Below are positions 61,552 to 64,000 of a DNA stretch of 64,000 nt, piece by piece; the first letter of the stretch is position 1, and every line of letters starts with the position of its first letter. The notes under the pieces are model-generated. The model ran no database searches and was not told the DNA's origin. It was given only the letters and a program-made list of their open reading frames with translations. Source of the stretch: CADBRN01 sp050944685 (lineage in GTDB: Bacteria; Bacillota; Clostridia; Lachnospirales; Lachnospiraceae); assembly GCA_050944685.1 (NCBI GenBank), contig JBMNRP010000001.1, positions 1-64,000 on the forward strand, given 5' to 3'. Both the position numbers and the translations under genes were made by a program.

Positions 61552-63474
61552 TCAGCTCTCTGCCGACAGTCCCTCCACCTGCCTCATCCAGGCCGCGGCG
61601 CTTGCGTCGCTGGGCATCCGGAGATCACCCCTCGGCGAAACCGCGACGGAACCGACCTTCGGACCGTCGGGCAGACAGGAGCGCTTGAACTGCTGGGCGA
61701 AGAATCTCCGGTAGAAATTCTTCAGCCACTTCAGCAGTGTCTCATTGTCATATTTTCCCTGAAAGACTTGTTTCGCGATGCGGTAGATCTTCGCCGGCTC
61801 ATAGCAGAGGCGGAGCATGTAATACAGATAAAAATCATGCAGCTCGTAAGGGCCGACCAGCTCCTCCGTCTTCTGGGAGATGGCTCCCTCTTCCGGCGGA
61901 AGCAGTTCCGGGCTCACCGGAGTATCCAGGATATCCAGAAGGATCCGGTTCAATTCTTCATTGCCGCAGGTATCCGCACAGTAGCGGACCAGGTGGCGCA
62001 CCAGTGTCTTCGGCACCGAGCAGTTCACGGCGTACATGGACATGTGGTCTCCGTTGTAGGTGGCCCATCCGAGAGCAAGCTCGGAGAGATCTCCCGTGCC
62101 AATGACGAGACCGCCGCTCTTGTTGGCAAGATCCATCAGAACCTGCGTGCGCTCGCGCGCCTGGCAGTTCTCATAGGTCACATCATGGACCGACGGGTCC
62201 TGTCCGATGTCGCGAAAATGCTGCATCACCGACTCTTTGATATCCACCTCCTTCAGGGCAGCCCCAAGATCTTTCGCCAGTGTGCAGGCGTTGTTGTAGG
62301 TCCGGTCGGTCGTCCCGAAGCACGGCATGGTCACGGCCAGGATCTGATTTCTCGGGATGTTCAGACGGTCAAAGGCGCGCGTTGTCACCAGCAGCGCCAG
62401 AGTCGAGTCGAGGCCGCCGGAGATGCCGACCACCGCGCTCTGGCAGTGCGTGTGTTCGAGCCGTTTGACCAGCCCCATCGCCTGAATGTTCAGAATCTCG
62501 TCGCACCGATACGCGCGGTCCGCTTCGTCCGAGGGGACGAACGGGTGCGGGTCAAAGGTGCGGTCCAGCACCGTTTCTTCCATCGTCAGATTAAAGGTCA
62601 CCGTCACATAATCGTCCTGAGGAGCGGTGCGGTAGGTGGTCATGCGGCGTCTCTCCGCTACAAGCCGCTGCACATCGAAATCCGCATATACAATCGAGTT
62701 GCGGAAACGCGGAGATTCCGCCATCAGTGTCCCGTACTCGGCGATCATGTTCTGGCCGCCGAATACCAGATCCGTCGTGGACTCTCCCTCGCCGCAGGCG
62801 GCATAAATATAGCCGCAGACCAGACGGGCGGACTGCTCGGTGACCAGTTTTTTCCGATAAGAATCTTTTCCGACCATCTCGTCGCTGGCGGAGAGATTGG
62901 CGATGACCGTCGCTCCCGCCTGCACGTGGTGCATACTCGGCGGAATCGGAACCCACAGATCCTCGCAGATCTCACACGCCATCACAAGCCTCGGGACCTG
63001 ACGGCACCGGAAAAGAATATTCATGCCGAACGGCACTTCCTCCCCGTCAAATTCCGTCATCACCGGGGACTCGAATCCCGGCGTGAAGTGGCGTCTCTCG
63101 TAGAACTCATTGTAATTCGGCAGATGTTTTTTCGGCACAATACCCAGCAGCTCACCCCGATTCATAACGGCCGCGCAGTTGTAGAGCTTTCCCTCGTGCT
63201 CCCATGGAAGACCGACCGCAATCAGCGCGTCCACCTCTGCCGTCTCGGAAAGAATCACCTGAAGCTGCTCCTTCGCCTCGTCAATGAGCCTCTCCTGCCA
63301 GAACAGATCGCTGCAGGTATACCCGGTGATGCAGAGCTCAGGAAACACCATGATTTTCGCTTTTCTTTTCTCCATCTCCCGGATCTGTTTCAAAATCTCC
63401 GCCGTGTTCGCGGCAGGATCCGCCACCGTCACCTTCGGCGTGGCCGCAGCCGCCTTGATAAAACCATCCTTCAT
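61552..63474 (-). CDS. nadE: Glutamine-dependent NAD+ synthetase
   Basis: 640 residues. Residues 1-290 are a nitrilase-type glutaminase with Glu in FPELCITGYT, Lys in VPKKHLPNY and the nucleophile Cys in MACEICEDLW. Residues about 320-640 are the NAD synthetase with the PP-loop VVGISGGLDSTLALLV and GTGDLSELALGWATYNGDH. It amidates deamido-NAD with ammonia from glutamine. It lies 90 nt before addB and after hslO. Confidence 0.97.
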   Translation of the reverse strand: MKDGFIKAAAATPKVTVADPAANTAEILKQIREMEKRKAKIMVFPELCITGYTCSDLFWQERLIDEAKEQLQVILSETAEVDALIAVGLPWEHEGKLYNCAAVMNRGELLGIVPKKHLPNYNEFYERRHFTPGFESPVMTEFDGEEVPFGMNILFRCRQVPRLVMACEICEDLWVPIPPSMHHVQAGATVIANLSASDEMVGKDSYRKKLVTEQSARLVCGYIYAACGEGESTTDLVFGGQNMIAEYGTLMAESPRFRNSIVYADFDVQRLVAERRRMTTYRTAPQDDYVTVTFNLTMEETVLDRTFDPHPFVPSDEADRAYRCDEILNIQAMGLVKRLEHTHCQSAVVGISGGLDSTLALLVTTRAFDRLNIPRNQILAVTMPCFGTTDRTYNNACTLAKDLGAALKEVDIKESVMQHFRDIGQDPSVHDVTYENCQARERTQVLMDLANKSGGLVIGTGDLSELALGWATYNGDHMSMYAVNCSVPKTLVRHLVRYCADTCGNEELNRILLDILDTPVSPELLPPEEGAISQKTEELVGPYELHDFYLYYMLRLCYEPAKIYRIAKQVFQGKYDNETLLKWLKNFYRRFFAQQFKRSCLPDGPKVGSVAVSPRGDLRMPSDASAAAWMRQVEGLSAES

Positions 63475-63559
63475 AATAAGAATCCTCGTCTTTAAATACG
63501 GTTAATAACTTGCAAAGATCCAATGACTGCACTCTCTGCGAAAAAACAATAACGGGCGT

Positions 63560-64000
63560 TCATCCGATCTTTTGGATCAGCTCCCGTACCTCGCCGGTGG
63601 AAAATTCGTAGGAGGTCCTGCAGAAATCGCAGTGAAGCGTCACCGGCTTTCCCTCGTCAGCCAGAGACTGCAGTTCCCTGCGTCCGAGGCTGATCAGTGC
63701 CTTTGCGACACGGTCCCGGCTGCAGTTGCACCGGAACTGCGCGGGAATGGTTCCGTGGAATTCGATCTCCATTCCGTCGAGCAGCTTTTCCAGAATCTGT
63801 TCCGGAGTCATACCGTCCGAGAGCAGCTTCGTCACAGAATCAACACCCTTCAGATTTTCCTCCAGCTTTGCGATTACCTCCTCCGTCGCATCCGGCATCA
63901 GCTGAATGATAAAGCCTCCCGCCTGAAGAATGGACCCGTCCGTATTCACCAGCGTTCCCAGTCCGACCGAGGACGGTACCTGCTCGCTTGCCAAAAAATA
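63560..64000 (-). CDS. hslO: Hsp33 redox chaperone, 3' part only
   Basis: The reading frame runs off the right edge (YFLASEQVPSSVGLGTLV continues upstream), so only about the last 146 residues are here of an expected 290 or so. The C-terminal zinc switch is complete: CNCSRDRV and HCDFCRTSYEF (C-x-C and C-x2-C). Oxidation of these Cys activates the holdase function. An in-frame TTG at 63994 is not the true start. It is 85 nt from nadE. Confidence 0.93.
   Translation of the reverse strand, partial: YFLASEQVPSSVGLGTLVNTDGSILQAGGFIIQLMPDATEEVIAKLEENLKGVDSVTKLLSDGMTPEQILEKLLDGMEIEFHGTIPAQFRCNCSRDRVAKALISLGRRELQSLADEGKPVTLHCDFCRTSYEFSTGEVRELIQKIG

Overview
The window looks like chromosomal DNA of a Gram-positive, probably anaerobic member of the Clostridia, most like a Lachnospiraceae species. 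The grounds are strong Shine-Dalgarno sites throughout, AddAB instead of RecBCD, a PrsA-type lipoprotein, an L10-leader upstream of rplJL, a flavin reductase-rubredoxin fusion typical of anaerobes, acidic tails on RpoB and RpoC, and moderately high GC with G/C-rich third positions. No phage, insertion sequence or CRISPR array was seen. Nearly all genes lie on the minus strand.

Layout from left to right: typA (+) with promoter and terminator; a polysaccharide-deacetylase-like wall protein; the information-processing block rpoC, rpoB, rplL, rplJ, rplA, rplK, nusG, secE, rpmG, which reads right to left as three transcription units, each with a recognisable promoter (rpmG-secE-nusG-rplK-rplA; rplJ-rplL with L10 leader and attenuator; rpoB-rpoC with its own promoter and a hairpin in the leader); cysE and an lgt-like gene; pth-mfd-prsA-like; two tandem G3E/CobW GTPases, one fused to a YcgQ/DUF1980-like domain; small housekeeping genes (YbaK deacylase, HAD phosphatase, cardiolipin synthase, HIT protein).

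From 31 to 44 kb lies an accessory catabolic locus that I read as reductive pyrimidine degradation. A four-gene ABC transporter is followed by dihydropyrimidinase, a PreA-type dihydropyrimidine dehydrogenase, an M20 N-carbamoyl-beta-alanine hydrolase and a cytidylate-kinase-like protein. Alongside are an iron alcohol dehydrogenase, a PucR-type regulator and a class III aminotransferase. Together they could take uracil or thymine through the dihydropyrimidine and ureido acid to beta-alanine, malonate semialdehyde and 3-hydroxypropionate. The transporter's binding lipoprotein appears to be circularly permuted: its C-terminal 96 residues match the start of the NMT1/ThiY-like fold and its N-terminal part matches the rest.

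After a tRNA-Lys and trmB comes the F1Fo ATP synthase operon (atpB-E-F-A-G-D-C). It has no separate delta gene. The alpha subunit instead starts with about 70 residues resembling the C-terminal half of delta, and the c subunit carries a signal-peptide-like extension plus an acidic linker. Upstream of the operon is a 656-bp gap with a tight cluster of four DnaA-box-like sites. The window ends with an aminotransferase, a flavin reductase-rubredoxin, addA, addB, nadE and the 3' part of hslO, cut by the window edge.

All functional calls come from motif recognition by eye; no database search was run.
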